Shown here: positions 36,160 to 44,734 of the stretch, piece after piece
Position numbering within the stretch: the stretch's first letter is position 1
How the letters are laid out: every line of letters starts with the position of its first letter
Source: Streptomyces sp. SID3343
GTDB lineage: Bacteria > Actinomycetota > Actinomycetes > Streptomycetales > Streptomycetaceae
NCBI RefSeq assembly: GCF_009865215.1
Contig: NZ_WWJX01000815.1
Span: 1 to 55,232 of the forward strand
Length of the DNA: 55,232 nucleotides
Direction: 5' to 3'
Program-made: the position numbers and the translations under genes
The notes under the pieces: model-generated
The model's input: the letters and a program-made list of their open reading frames with translations, nothing else
Databases searched by the model: none
Told to the model about the DNA's origin: nothing

Positions 36160-37941
36160 GTGAGCCATGTCGTCTCGGCTCGGTCGCCCGGCAGCCATGC
36201 CCGAGGAGACGATGCGGAGACCGTCGGCGAGTCCGAGCCGCAGGGTGGGGCCGAGGCGATCGGGGCCGGCGCGAAGGCGTCGAAGTCCCGTACACGTGAC
36301 GGGGTGCTGCGCGGCGGCGCGAACCTCGCGCTCGGATCCGTCGTCTCGCGGCTGACCGGATTCGCCCGCAGCGCGATGATCGTCGCGGCGCTGGGCACGG
36401 GTCTGTTCGCCGACGGCTACAACGTCGCCAACACCGTGCCGAACATCTTGTACATCCTGCTGATCGGCGGCGCGCTCAACTCCGTGCTCGTGCCGCAACT
36501 CGTGCGCGCGGCCCGCCGCGACGCCGACGGCGGGGCGGGCTACACCGACCGACTGCTGACCGCGGTCGGCACCCTGCTGCTCGTGCTCACGCTCGGCGCC
36601 GTGCTCGCGGCACCCGCGATCGTGTCGGCGTACTCCGACTACGACGGGGCGCAACGCGAGTTGACCATCGCGCTGACCCGCATGTGCCTGCCGCAGATCT
36701 TCTTCTACGGCGTGTTCGCCCTCGTCGGCGAAGTGCTCAACTCACGCGCCCGGTTCGGTCCGATGGCATGGACGCCGATCCTCAACAACGTCGTGGTGAT
36801 CGCGGTGTTCGGGGCGTTCCTGGTGGTCGCGCACGACGTGCGGGACGCGCACGGGATCACCCCGGAGCAGGTGCGGCTGCTCGGGCTGGGCACGACGCTG
36901 GGGATCGTGGTCCAGGCGTGCGCGCTCGTGCCCTTCCTGCGGGCGGCGGGGGTGCGCTGGCGGCCGCGCTTCGACTGGCGCGGGCACGGACTCGGCGCGC
37001 CGTTGCGGATGGCCGGGTGGGCGGTGGCCATGGTCGGGGTGTCGCAGTCGGGCTACTGGCTGGTGACCCGACTCGCGGTCGAGGTGTCCGACCAGGCGAC
37101 GCGGGCCGGGGTCCGGCACGGCGTGGGCTACACCGCCTACTCCAACGCGCAATTGCTGTGGATCGTCCCGCACGGTGTGGTGACCGTGTCGATCGCGACG
37201 ATGTTGATGCCGCGGTTGAGCCGGGCCGCGGCGGACGGGCGGCCGGCGGCCCTGCGCGACCTGATCTCGCGCGGGCTGCGACTGAACGCGCTCGTGATCG
37301 TGCCGGTGTCGTTCCTCTTCCTGTCGCTCGGCCCGCAGGTGACGGCCGTGGTGTTCCAGCACGGCATCACCACCGAGGCCGACACGCGCGCGATGGGCTG
37401 GATGCTGACCGCGTTCGCGCCGGGATTGATCGCCTACTCGGCGCAGTACGTCATCCAGCGCGGCCTGTACGCGGTACAGGATGCCCGCACCCCGTTCTGG
37501 GGCAACGTCGCGTCGACCGCGTGCGGGGCGGTCCTGGCGGTCGTCGCCTACCACACGCTGCCGGCACCGTGGGCCGTCACCGGGATGGCCGCCGGCTACA
37601 GCGTCGCGCAGGTGGCCGGCCTCCTGTGGCCGGCGATCGTGCTGCGCCGGCGGCTGGGCGGCTTCGACACGCTTCGGGTGGTCCGTACCCACCTCGGCCT
37701 GGCCATCGTCTCGGCCGCGGCCGGCGGTGGCTCGTGGGTGTTCGCGCGCTGGTGCGCCCACATGTGGGGCACGGGCCCGGGGGCCGCGTTCGCCGCGCTC
37801 GCCGGCGGCGTGGCGCTGTTCGTCGCGCTCACCGCGCCGGTCGCCTACCCGCTCTCCAAGCGCCTGCGGCCGCCGCCCCGGACGCCGGCCCCGGCCGCGC
37901 CGACCCCCGACGCGCCGTCCGGCCGGCACCGTAGGGCGTGA
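36160..37941 (+). CDS. murJ: MurJ/MviN-type lipid II flippase
   Basis: 593 residues from GTG 36160, with GGGAG 6 nt upstream. A disordered N-terminal tail of about 50 residues leads to 13-14 membrane helices beginning GANLALGSVVSRLTGFARS, followed by DGYNVANTVPNILY with the conserved Asn-Pro, QIFFYGVFALVGEVLNSRARFGPMAWTPILNNVV and QLLWIVPHGVVTVSIATMLMPRLSR, all MOP-superfamily MurJ hallmarks. It should flip lipid II outward for peptidoglycan assembly. Streptomycetes usually have several MviN-type proteins, so this may be a paralogue; the divergent femX supports a cell-wall role. The C-terminal tail is Pro/Ala-rich. Confidence 0.9.
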   Translation: MSHVVSARSPGSHARGDDAETVGESEPQGGAEAIGAGAKASKSRTRDGVLRGGANLALGSVVSRLTGFARSAMIVAALGTGLFADGYNVANTVPNILYILLIGGALNSVLVPQLVRAARRDADGGAGYTDRLLTAVGTLLLVLTLGAVLAAPAIVSAYSDYDGAQRELTIALTRMCLPQIFFYGVFALVGEVLNSRARFGPMAWTPILNNVVVIAVFGAFLVVAHDVRDAHGITPEQVRLLGLGTTLGIVVQACALVPFLRAAGVRWRPRFDWRGHGLGAPLRMAGWAVAMVGVSQSGYWLVTRLAVEVSDQATRAGVRHGVGYTAYSNAQLLWIVPHGVVTVSIATMLMPRLSRAAADGRPAALRDLISRGLRLNALVIVPVSFLFLSLGPQVTAVVFQHGITTEADTRAMGWMLTAFAPGLIAYSAQYVIQRGLYAVQDARTPFWGNVASTACGAVLAVVAYHTLPAPWAVTGMAAGYSVAQVAGLLWPAIVLRRRLGGFDTLRVVRTHLGLAIVSAAAGGGSWVFARWCAHMWGTGPGAAFAALAGGVALFVALTAPVAYPLSKRLRPPPRTPAPAAPTPDAPSGRHRRA

Positions 37942-37998
37942 CCGAGCGAGCCGGTACATTCCGCGTGACAGTCGCGGAACGCAAGGAACGGAGAGCGG

Positions 37999-38721
37999 AT
38001 GCAGTACGAAGTCGTCGTGCCGATCCCGGTCCGACCGATATGGGACACCTTCCACGACGCCGAGCGGCTCGCCCAGTGCATCCCCGGCCTGCTGCTCGAC
38101 GAGCCGGCCCGGACCGGCGCGGAGGGGCCCGAGCTGACGGGCCGCTGGAAACTGCGCGTGGGCGCGAACACGGTCACCTACCGGGGCACGCTTCGGCTGC
38201 GTGACGCCGGCGACCCGCACGCGCTGGCGGTCGTCGTCGACGGGGGCGAGGTGCGCGGGTCGGCCCGGGTCGGCGCCGAACTCGTCGTGCGCCTGTACGA
38301 CGAGCGGCTGCCCGACGAGGACGACGACGCGACCGGCGAGACCCGGATGGTCATCGACGCCACGTTGCGGCTCGACGGCGCCGGTCGCACCGCCGAGTTC
38401 GCGACCGAGCGCCTGGACGCGGCGTTCGCGCGCGCGGCCGATCTGTTCGCGGCGGCCCTCGCCGAGGAACTCGCCCCACCCGTCGAGGAGGACGCGGTGT
38501 TCGAGCCGGTCGCGACGACGGCTCAGGAATCGCCGTCGTATCTGCGACCGCGCCCGACGCCCCGGCCCGTGCACGTGTCCGCCCTCGAACCCGATCTGTG
38601 GTCGCGGGTGGGCCGGCCCGCCGGCCGCGATCCGCGCCGGATCGTCCGACTGCTCGTGCCCGCCCTCGGCGTGCTGATGGTGTGGCGCCTGGTGCGCCGC
38701 CGACGCCGGCGGGCCGGTTAG
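37999..38721 (+). CDS. SRPBCC-fold protein (CoxG-like) with C-terminal anchor
   Basis: 240 residues. Residues 1-150 have the START/Bet v1 pattern: PIPVRPIWDTFHDAERLAQCIPGL at the N-terminus, TGRWKLRVGANTVTYRGTLRL and GETRMVIDATLRL, as in CO dehydrogenase subunit G relatives, ending in the long C-terminal helix. A Pro-rich linker and one hydrophobic segment (VRLLVPALGVLMVWRLV, about 217-233) with an arginine cap suggest tail anchoring to the membrane. Such proteins bind hydrophobic ligands; the ligand is unknown. The pyrE gene follows 11 bp later, so the two are co-transcribed. Confidence 0.87.
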   Translation: MQYEVVVPIPVRPIWDTFHDAERLAQCIPGLLLDEPARTGAEGPELTGRWKLRVGANTVTYRGTLRLRDAGDPHALAVVVDGGEVRGSARVGAELVVRLYDERLPDEDDDATGETRMVIDATLRLDGAGRTAEFATERLDAAFARAADLFAAALAEELAPPVEEDAVFEPVATTAQESPSYLRPRPTPRPVHVSALEPDLWSRVGRPAGRDPRRIVRLLVPALGVLMVWRLVRRRRRRAG

Positions 38722-38732
38722 GCTCCCATGCC

Positions 38733-39272
38733 ATGAGCTCCGACCGCGATGTGCTTCTCGACCAGATCAAGACCAAGGCCGTCGTGCACGGCCGCGTCGT
38801 CCTGTCGTCCGGCAAGGAGGCCGACTACTACGTCGACCTGCGCCGGATCACCTTGGACGGGCAGGCCGCGCCGCTGGTGGGCAAGGTCATGCTGGAGCTC
38901 ACCGCCGACCTGGACTTCGACGCCGTCGGCGGGCTGACCCTGGGCGCCGACCCGGTCGCCGCCGCGATGCTGCACGCCGCCGCTGCGCAGGGCCGTGCGC
39001 TCGACGCGTTCGTGGTTCGCAAGACCGGCAAGGCGCACGGCCTCCAGCGCCGCATCGAGGGTCCCGACGTCAAGGGCCGGCGGGTGCTCGCGGTCGAGGA
39101 CACCTCCACCACCGGCGGCTCGGTGCTCGACGCCGTCGAGGCGTTGCGCGAGGCCGGCGCGGAGGTCGTCGCGGTCGCGGTGATCGTCGAGCGCGGCGCG
39201 GCTCCCGCAGTGGAAAAGGCGGGCCTGGAGTACCGGGTCGCGTACCACCTGGAAGACCTCGGCCTGAATTAG
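38733..39272 (+). CDS. pyrE: Orotate phosphoribosyltransferase
   Basis: 179 residues from ATG 38733. It converts orotate and PRPP to OMP in de novo pyrimidine synthesis. VLSSGKEADYYVDLRRITLDG is the N-terminal orotate-binding signature, TLGADPVAAAML and FVVRKTGKAHG with the catalytic loop Lys follow, and VLAVEDTSTTGGSVLDAVEALREAG is the PRPP loop. Length is normal for actinobacterial PyrE. Other pyr genes are not adjacent, as usual in streptomycetes. An intrinsic terminator follows. Confidence 0.97.
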   Translation: MSSDRDVLLDQIKTKAVVHGRVVLSSGKEADYYVDLRRITLDGQAAPLVGKVMLELTADLDFDAVGGLTLGADPVAAAMLHAAAAQGRALDAFVVRKTGKAHGLQRRIEGPDVKGRRVLAVEDTSTTGGSVLDAVEALREAGAEVVAVAVIVERGAAPAVEKAGLEYRVAYHLEDLGLN

Positions 39273-39299
39273 ATTCGACCCCGTTCGTGCATTTCGACG

Positions 39300-39353
39300 A
39301 CGGCCGCACCGTGTGATGCCTTACGCATTCATCGGTGCGGCCGTTGCTTTTTT
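39300..39353 (+). terminator. pyrE intrinsic terminator
   Basis: ACGGCCGCACCG at 39300-39311 pairs with CGGTGCGGCCGT at 39333-39344, followed by TGCTTTTTT. Strong rho-independent signal. Confidence 0.9.
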
Positions 39354-39380
39354 CGCGGTCTCGGATATTGTCGGATCAGT

Positions 39381-39425
39381 TCCGGTGCCGACGGATCCCG
39401 TCGGCCGGACTTCCCGGGGGGGAAG
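39381..39425 (+). promoter_or_regulatory. Hairpins in the leader of the LAATG protein gene
   Basis: GCCGACGG-ATC-CCGTCGGC (39387-39405) is flanked by TCCGG/CCGGA, and CTTCCCGGGGGGGAAG follows at 39410-39425. They lie in the 245 bases between the pyrE terminator and the surface-protein gene, otherwise without features. A structured leader or binding site is possible. Confidence 0.4.
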
Positions 39426-39598
39426 TGTGAATTCGTTCCGTATGAGGTTTCGTGCGTCCTCGCTGCCCTGTGGCGGCTGAGCCGGCCCGCGCCCAAAAGG
39501 ACGTAGACACCGCAAGCCTTTTCCCCTCGGGCCGCCGGGCCGGTTCCCCGTCCGGTCCGGCGGCCACCCCATTTCACTCTTCCCAAGAGGGTTTCCGT

Positions 39599-40585
39599 AT
39601 GCAGCTCCGCCGCAGTCTCGCCGCGACCGCCGTTGCCGCGATGGTTTCCTCGGTGGCTCTTTTCGCGGCACCCGCCGCGATGGCCGTCGAGAGCACCCCG
39701 CCCGCGACGCCCTCCACGACGGCCTCGCCGTCGACCGGCGCGTCCACGACCCCGTCCACCTCCGCCCCGGCCACCCCGGCCAAGCCGGACACGGACAAGC
39801 CGGCGGACCGGCCCGCGACTACGCCGCCGGCTACGCAACCGCAGGTCAAGTCGGATGCCAAGGCCCCGTCGGGGCAGGCCGAGACGTGGCCGAACCCCGA
39901 AAAGGGAAACGGTCCCGCCATCAAGCTCGTCGGCCTGCCCGGCAGCTTCGTCGCCGGTGGGGACGCCGCCTCGTTCAAGGCGTCCATCACCAACGACAAG
40001 GGGAAGGACCTGGAGTTCATCCCCACGCTGGTCATCATGAACGACGCCGGCAGTCTGCGCGGCTCGCACCTCAAGCTGGAGTACAAGGACCCTAAGACCG
40101 GGCAGTGGCGGTCCGCGCACCTGGAGGACGTCGAGGAGCGCGGCGGCAACGCCGTCGGCGCGGCCCTCGGGGACGACGAGGACGTGCTGTGGCAGCTCAA
40201 GTCCAAGGCCACGGTGGACATCGAGCTGCGCCTGGCCTTCACGGACAAGGCACCGGTCGGCAAGAGCCTGGCCTTCTACTTCGCCTTCTCCGGTGCCGCG
40301 AACGGGTCCGACTTCTACACCTCGATGAGCGACGGCTACATCTTCACGATCGCCGCTCCCGGCAAGACCGTGCCGAAGACGGAGTACAAGCCGAAGCCGC
40401 CGGCCCAGCCCACGAAGAAGCCTGCGGCCAAGCCCGCCGGCAAGCCCGGTAAGGAGCTCGCCGCGACCGGCGCCGACGACAGCAACACCCCGGTGCTGAT
40501 CGGTGCCGCCGCCGGTACCGCGCTCGTCGCGGGTGCGGGCTTCCTGGTCTTCTCGCGTCGCCGCAGGAACGGTAGCGCCGCCTGA
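39599..40585 (+). CDS. Sortase-anchored surface protein (LAATG)
   Basis: 328 residues from ATG 39599, with AAGAGGG about 8 nt upstream. A Sec signal peptide (LRRSLAATAVAAMVSSVALFAAPAAMA) is followed by a long Thr/Pro/Ser-rich stalk (about 30-95), a globular domain (about 105-260, beginning NGPAIKLVGLPGSFVAGGD), a Lys/Pro-rich wall-spanning stretch, and a C-terminal sorting signal: LAATG, a hydrophobic helix and RRRR. LAxTG is the preference of class E sortases, so it should be linked covalently to peptidoglycan. The globular domain looks like a beta sandwich; ligand unknown. A strong terminator follows. Confidence 0.9.
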   Translation: MQLRRSLAATAVAAMVSSVALFAAPAAMAVESTPPATPSTTASPSTGASTTPSTSAPATPAKPDTDKPADRPATTPPATQPQVKSDAKAPSGQAETWPNPEKGNGPAIKLVGLPGSFVAGGDAASFKASITNDKGKDLEFIPTLVIMNDAGSLRGSHLKLEYKDPKTGQWRSAHLEDVEERGGNAVGAALGDDEDVLWQLKSKATVDIELRLAFTDKAPVGKSLAFYFAFSGAANGSDFYTSMSDGYIFTIAAPGKTVPKTEYKPKPPAQPTKKPAAKPAGKPGKELAATGADDSNTPVLIGAAAGTALVAGAGFLVFSRRRRNGSAA

Positions 40586-40609
40586 CGGCAGTCACCGTTC
40601 ACCCCAAGC

Positions 40610-40651
40610 CACCCTGTCTCCGGTCCCCGTCCGGAGGCAGGGTGTTTTTTT
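40610..40651 (+). terminator. Intrinsic terminator of the surface-protein gene
   Basis: CACCCTGTCTCCGG at 40610-40623 pairs with CCGGAGGCAGGGTG at 40631-40644 with one mismatch, followed by seven T. Confidence 0.9.
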
Positions 40652-40760
40652 GCTCCGGAATATCCCCTCGCCGAGCTGCGACGCACGACGCCGATAAAAG
40701 GTTGTACGGGTTATCGTTTCGATCCCGATAATTCCGGGAGAACGATCCGGAACGCAGAAA

Positions 40761-40789
40761 AGCGGCGGTGCGCCATGCGCACCGCCGCT
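40761..40789 (-). terminator. Hairpin downstream of the DedA gene
   Basis: Perfect 13-bp stem AGCGGCGGTGCGC/GCGCACCGCCGCT with loop CAT, 14 bp past the DedA stop on the minus strand. Confidence 0.75.
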
Positions 40790-40802
40790 CTCGAATGTCG
40801 AT

Positions 40803-41468
40803 TCAGTGACCCGAGGAAGCGGCTTCTCGCTTTGCCTCACGCTTGCTGCGGACGACCTCGATGATGATCGGCAGCAGCGAGATCAGCACGATGACGAAGA
40901 CGCCCGGCAGCAGATACTTGTCGATGCTGTCGCCGATGCTGTCGCCCAGCTTGTAGCCGAGCAGGATGATGCCGTCGGTCCACACCAGGCCGCCGACGAC
41001 GTTCCACACGAAGAACTGCCGGGCGGGCATCTCCAGGACGCCCGCGACGGGGTTCAGGAACGTGCGCACGATCGGGATGAAGCGGGCGAGTACGACGGCC
41101 TTCGCCGGACCGAACTTCTCGAAGTACTGCTCGGCCTTGGTGACGTATTCGGCCTTGAACAGCTTCGAGTCCGGTTTGCTGAACATCTTCGTGCCGAACC
41201 TGGCCCCCAGGAAGTGACCGAGTTGGGCGCCCGCGATGGCGCACACCGGTGCTCCCACGAGCAGCCAGGGCAACGAGATGGACGTGCCGACGATCTGTTC
41301 CGCCGACGAGGACGCGGCGACGCCGGCCAGAAACAGCATCGAGTCGCCCGGGAAGAAGAACCCGACGAGCAGGCCGGTCTCCGCGAAGACGATGGCGAGG
41401 ATGCCGATGAGACCGAACGTCGAGATGAGCGACGTCGCATCGAGGACGTTGACAGCTTGGAATTCCAC
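40803..41468 (-). CDS. DedA-family membrane protein
   Basis: 221 residues with about five membrane helices. The SNARE-associated/DedA pattern is clear: ETGLLVGFFFPGDSMLFLAG (G-F/L-P-G-D/E motif, about 30-49), the amphipathic re-entrant region PVCAIAGAQLGHFLGARFG, KFGPAKAVVLARFIPIVRTFLNPVAGVLEMP with the conserved R-F-x-P-x-x-R, and NVVGGLVWTDGIILLGY. DedA proteins include phospholipid and undecaprenyl-phosphate translocases, so a role in envelope lipid recycling is likely, though the substrate is not determined. It is divergent from the flavoprotein gene at 41590. Confidence 0.93.
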   Translation of the reverse strand: MEFQAVNVLDATSLISTFGLIGILAIVFAETGLLVGFFFPGDSMLFLAGVAASSSAEQIVGTSISLPWLLVGAPVCAIAGAQLGHFLGARFGTKMFSKPDSKLFKAEYVTKAEQYFEKFGPAKAVVLARFIPIVRTFLNPVAGVLEMPARQFFVWNVVGGLVWTDGIILLGYKLGDSIGDSIDKYLLPGVFVIVLISLLPIIIEVVRSKREAKREAASSGH

Positions 41469-41589
41469 CTTTGGAGGGTAGTGCGCGCGAAGCGCGTCTC
41501 GTCACCCGTCCCCTCCCCGGAGCCCGCATCATTACGAGGTCGGTACTTGGCGGTGGCCCGAACGGGCGCATACAGGACAGGGGAACCGC

Positions 41590-42957
41590 GTGGGCAACGA
41601 GCGGCTCGTAGTGATCGGCGGGGACGCAGCGGGGATGAGCGCGGCCTCCCAGGCGCGGCGTCGACGCGGTGCGGACGACTTGGAGATCGTCGTCGTGGAG
41701 CGCGGTCGGTGGTCGTCGTACTCGGCCTGCGGCATCCCCTACCTGGTCTCGGGGGCGGTCGACGGCTTCGACGCGTTGATCGCCCGCAGCCCGGAGGAAC
41801 ACCGCAAACGCGGTATCGACCTGCGGATGGGCGTCGAGGCCGAGGGCATCGACCGGGACCGCCGCGAGATCACCGTGCGCGACCTGGCGAGCGGTCGAAC
41901 CGATCGGATCGGCTTCGACCACTTGGTGCTCGCGATGGGTGCGGTGCCGATCCGGCCGCCACTGCCGGGCATCGACGCGCCCGGCGTGCACGGCGTGCAG
42001 AATCTGGAGGACGCCCGGGTGCTGATCGACTACCTGCGCCCCGACCAGCGCCGGGCGGTGGTGATCGGCGGCGGCTACATCGGCGTCGAGATGGCCGAGG
42101 CGCTGATCCGGCACGGCCTGGAGGTGACCGTCGTCGACCGGTCCGCGCAGCCGATGTCCACCCTCGACCCCGACATGGGCGCGCTCGTGCACGAGGCGAT
42201 GGAGGGCATGGGCATCGACGTCGTGACCGAGACCGAGGTGGTGGCGATCGAGGTGGTCGACGGCCGCGCGAGCGCCGTGCTGACCGCCGACGGGCGCTAT
42301 CCCGCCGATGTGGTCGTGCTGGGTCTGGGAGTGCGCCCCAACACCGCGCTCGCGCGTGACGCCGGCCTGCCGCTGGGCGCGAGCGGAGGGCTGAGCACCG
42401 ATCTGCGGATGCGGGTCACCGCCGACGGCATCTGGGCGGGCGGCGACTGCGTCGAGGTGCTCGACCTGGTCTCCGGCCGCCGCCGGCACGTCGCGCTGGG
42501 CACGCACGCGAACAAGCACGGCCGGGTGATCGGCACCAACATCGGCGGTGACTACGCGACCTTCCCCGGTGTCGTGGGCACGGCCGTCAGCAAGGTCTGC
42601 GACCTGGAGATCGGCCGCACCGGGCTGCGCGAGAAGGACGCCGCCGCCTCCGGCTTCGAATTCGTCACCGCGACCATCGAGTCCACGGGCCGGGCCGGCT
42701 ACTACCCGGGCGCACGCTCGATGACCGTCAAGATGATCGCGGAGCGGATCACCGGCCGGGTTTTGGGCGTCCAGATCGTCGGCCGCGACGGCGCCGCCAA
42801 GCGCATCGACACCGCGGCCGTCGCGCTCACGCACCGGATGACGGCCGAGGACATGACCTCCCTGGACCTCGGCTACGCGCCGCCCTTCTCGCCGGTGTGG
42901 GACCCGATCCTGGTCGCGGCGAGAAAGGCGGCGCAGAAGGTGGCCGAGGGGCGTTGA
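41590..42957 (+). CDS. FAD-dependent disulfide reductase family (CoA-disulfide reductase-like)
   Basis: 455 residues from GTG 41590. FAD motif VVIGGDAAGMSAASQARRR; redox segment WSSYSACGIPYLVSG with a single conserved Cys (about residue 44), as in CoA-disulfide reductase and NADH oxidase/persulfide reductase; NAD(P)H motif VVIGGGYIGVEMAEAL (about 158); second FAD motif GIWAGGDCVEV (about 279). The C-terminal dimerisation domain is intact. It reduces CoA disulfide, persulfides or oxygen; which of these is unknown. The reading frame nearly abuts the convergent anti-sigma-like gene (7 bp apart). Confidence 0.92.
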   Translation: MGNERLVVIGGDAAGMSAASQARRRRGADDLEIVVVERGRWSSYSACGIPYLVSGAVDGFDALIARSPEEHRKRGIDLRMGVEAEGIDRDRREITVRDLASGRTDRIGFDHLVLAMGAVPIRPPLPGIDAPGVHGVQNLEDARVLIDYLRPDQRRAVVIGGGYIGVEMAEALIRHGLEVTVVDRSAQPMSTLDPDMGALVHEAMEGMGIDVVTETEVVAIEVVDGRASAVLTADGRYPADVVVLGLGVRPNTALARDAGLPLGASGGLSTDLRMRVTADGIWAGGDCVEVLDLVSGRRRHVALGTHANKHGRVIGTNIGGDYATFPGVVGTAVSKVCDLEIGRTGLREKDAAASGFEFVTATIESTGRAGYYPGARSMTVKMIAERITGRVLGVQIVGRDGAAKRIDTAAVALTHRMTAEDMTSLDLGYAPPFSPVWDPILVAARKAAQKVAEGR

Positions 42958-42964
42958 CGAGAGG

Positions 42965-43984
42965 TCAGCCGCCCGTCCACTTCTTCGGCGCGTAGCCCGA
43001 CAGGTCCAGCGTGGACACGATGCGGTCGATGCCGGCGTCGACCCGGGCGTTCGTGGAGGTGGCGAACACGGTGACCCCCTGGTCGGCGATCACCCAGACG
43101 CGCACCTTGAAATCCTGGCCCTGGGCGCAGGTGACCGCGACTTCCCGATAGACGGCGGAACGACCCCCGACGGTGCGGTTCTGCTTGCCTGTCGACGTCG
43201 AGGTGACCCCGTCGGCGGTCCGCGGGTTGTAGAAGGCACCGTCCTTGGCGCAGGTCAGCTGAGTGGCCCACATGGAGGGGTTCTCGTCGATCGCGGCGTA
43301 GGGCCACGCGTTCGGATCGTCGACGTCGTCGGCGCGCAGGCTCACGGTGTTCAGGTCGCATTCCCCCGCGCCCGTCGGCCCGAAGCACCGCTTGTAGGAG
43401 CGTTCGGACGTGGCCGGCGGCGCGGTCTGCTCCCGCCAGTCGGCCTCCGTCCTCACCTTGATCCCTCGTGCGTCGGTGATCCTGGTGGGCTGCGTGCTCG
43501 GGGGCGTGGTCGTCGGGGGCCGGGTCGTCGTCGGTGACGACGGACGGCGCGAACTCGGCGAGGTGGCCGGGGGCGACGTGCCCGGGGAGGTGGTCGCGGC
43601 GGTGGCGGGTGCGACGGGCGTCGTCTCCGGTGGGGCCTCGGTGGAGGCTTCCGCGCCGGCGACCGGCGGCACGGTCACGCTCTCGTCGGGTGGGACGCTC
43701 GCGTTCGGAGCCGGCGCCGAGGCGACCGCCGTGGGCAGTCGGGCCGGGGCGCTGTCGTCCGTGCTCGGGGTCGAGACCAGTGATACCGCTCCGTACGCGG
43801 CGGCGATCGTCGCCACGATCGCGAGTGGTATCCCGATCGTTCGTAGTCGGTTGCCGGACGCGGGTTCCGCGACCGGCGGAGCGGGGGCACGCAGCGCTCC
43901 GGTGGTGATCTGCTCGGCACGCGCCGACAGCGCGGCACGCAGCAGATCCTCCAAGGGCGTGTCCTGTGGGCCTCGTTCGGTCAC
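42965..43984 (-). CDS. Anti-sigma-factor-like membrane protein
   Basis: 339 residues from GTG 43984, overlapping the sigma stop by four bases (GTGA). The N-terminal LEDLLRAALSARAEQIT segment is cytoplasmic; there is no HxxxCxxC zinc motif, so it is not a ZAS anti-sigma factor. One membrane segment (IGIPLAIVATIAAAYGAVSL, about 50-69) is followed by a 120-residue Ala/Pro/Ser/Thr stalk and an external domain (about 175-339) with four Cys (RCFGPTGAGECDL, TCAKDGAFYN, TCAQGQDF) probably forming disulfides. Position and topology suggest that it senses envelope conditions and controls the upstream sigma factor (inference). Confidence 0.85.
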   Translation of the reverse strand: MTERGPQDTPLEDLLRAALSARAEQITTGALRAPAPPVAEPASGNRLRTIGIPLAIVATIAAAYGAVSLVSTPSTDDSAPARLPTAVASAPAPNASVPPDESVTVPPVAGAEASTEAPPETTPVAPATAATTSPGTSPPATSPSSRRPSSPTTTRPPTTTPPSTQPTRITDARGIKVRTEADWREQTAPPATSERSYKRCFGPTGAGECDLNTVSLRADDVDDPNAWPYAAIDENPSMWATQLTCAKDGAFYNPRTADGVTSTSTGKQNRTVGGRSAVYREVAVTCAQGQDFKVRVWVIADQGVTVFATSTNARVDAGIDRIVSTLDLSGYAPKKWTGG

Positions 43985-44610
43985 GACTGCTCGTCCTTCA
44001 TGATCTTCTCGAGGGCGTCGAGCGCGCGGCTGGCGGTCGACTTCACCGTGCCGCGCGAGAGTCCGAGGACGTCGGCTATCTGCGCTTCCGACATGTCGGA
44101 CCAGTAACGCAGGACCAGGACTTCACGCTGCCGAGGGGCCAGCCGCCGAACCGCCGCGAGGACCTGCGCATGTTCTTCCGACAGGACCACGGCGTCCTCG
44201 GGAGAGGAGGCGTCGGGTTCGTGCGGGGTGATGTACGCACGAGCGGTGCGCCGGCGCCGCAGCACCGATCGGGACAGGTTGACCACGGACGTGCGCAGGT
44301 AGGCCAACGCGTTCTCGACGTCGTCCAGATCCTCGCCGAAGCGCTTGTACAGCGCGGTGAACGCGTCCTGGACGACCTCCTCCGCGGTGCCGAGGTCGTC
44401 GACCAGCAGGATCGAGAGTCGGACCATGCCCAGCCGCTGGGCGTGGTAGAGCTCGGTCAGCGTCGGACGGGCCGGCGGTTCGTCCTCCCCGCCTCCGCGA
44501 AGAGCGCGAAAGCGGGAGCGGCGCGGCGTGGCCGAATCCGTGGCCGCGCCCGTCGACGGGACGGGCGACAGCCGGTCGCCCCCGAATTCCGGCATGCTCA
44601 GCAGTGCCAC
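43981..44610 (-). CDS. SigE-family ECF RNA polymerase sigma factor
   Basis: 209 residues. An Arg/Pro-rich N-terminal extension of about 50 residues precedes region 2 (LTELYHAQRLGMVRLSILLVDDLGTAEEVVQDAFTALYKRF, about 52-92) and region 4 (VLAAVRRLAPRQREVLVLRYWSDMSEAQIADVLGLSRGTVKSTASRALDAL, about 145-197). The W-S-D-M-S-E-A-Q-I helix and L-S-R-G-T-V-K-S recognition helix are typical of the SigE-type (SACE-like) group in streptomycetes. The stop overlaps the start of the anti-sigma-like gene. Promoters it reads are unknown. Confidence 0.93.
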   Translation of the reverse strand: MALLSMPEFGGDRLSPVPSTGAATDSATPRRSRFRALRGGGEDEPPARPTLTELYHAQRLGMVRLSILLVDDLGTAEEVVQDAFTALYKRFGEDLDDVENALAYLRTSVVNLSRSVLRRRRTARAYITPHEPDASSPEDAVVLSEEHAQVLAAVRRLAPRQREVLVLRYWSDMSEAQIADVLGLSRGTVKSTASRALDALEKIMKDEQS

Positions 44611-44734
44611 GGCCCCGCCGCCCCCTTACGGTCGTGAAACACCCCGCCCACCGTGTTCCAACTGTTGAGACTCCCGAGCGTGGGAAAGGTTGCGTCTGCG
44701 ACCGAAGAAGTTCCGACGCCAGATCAGTTCGGGC

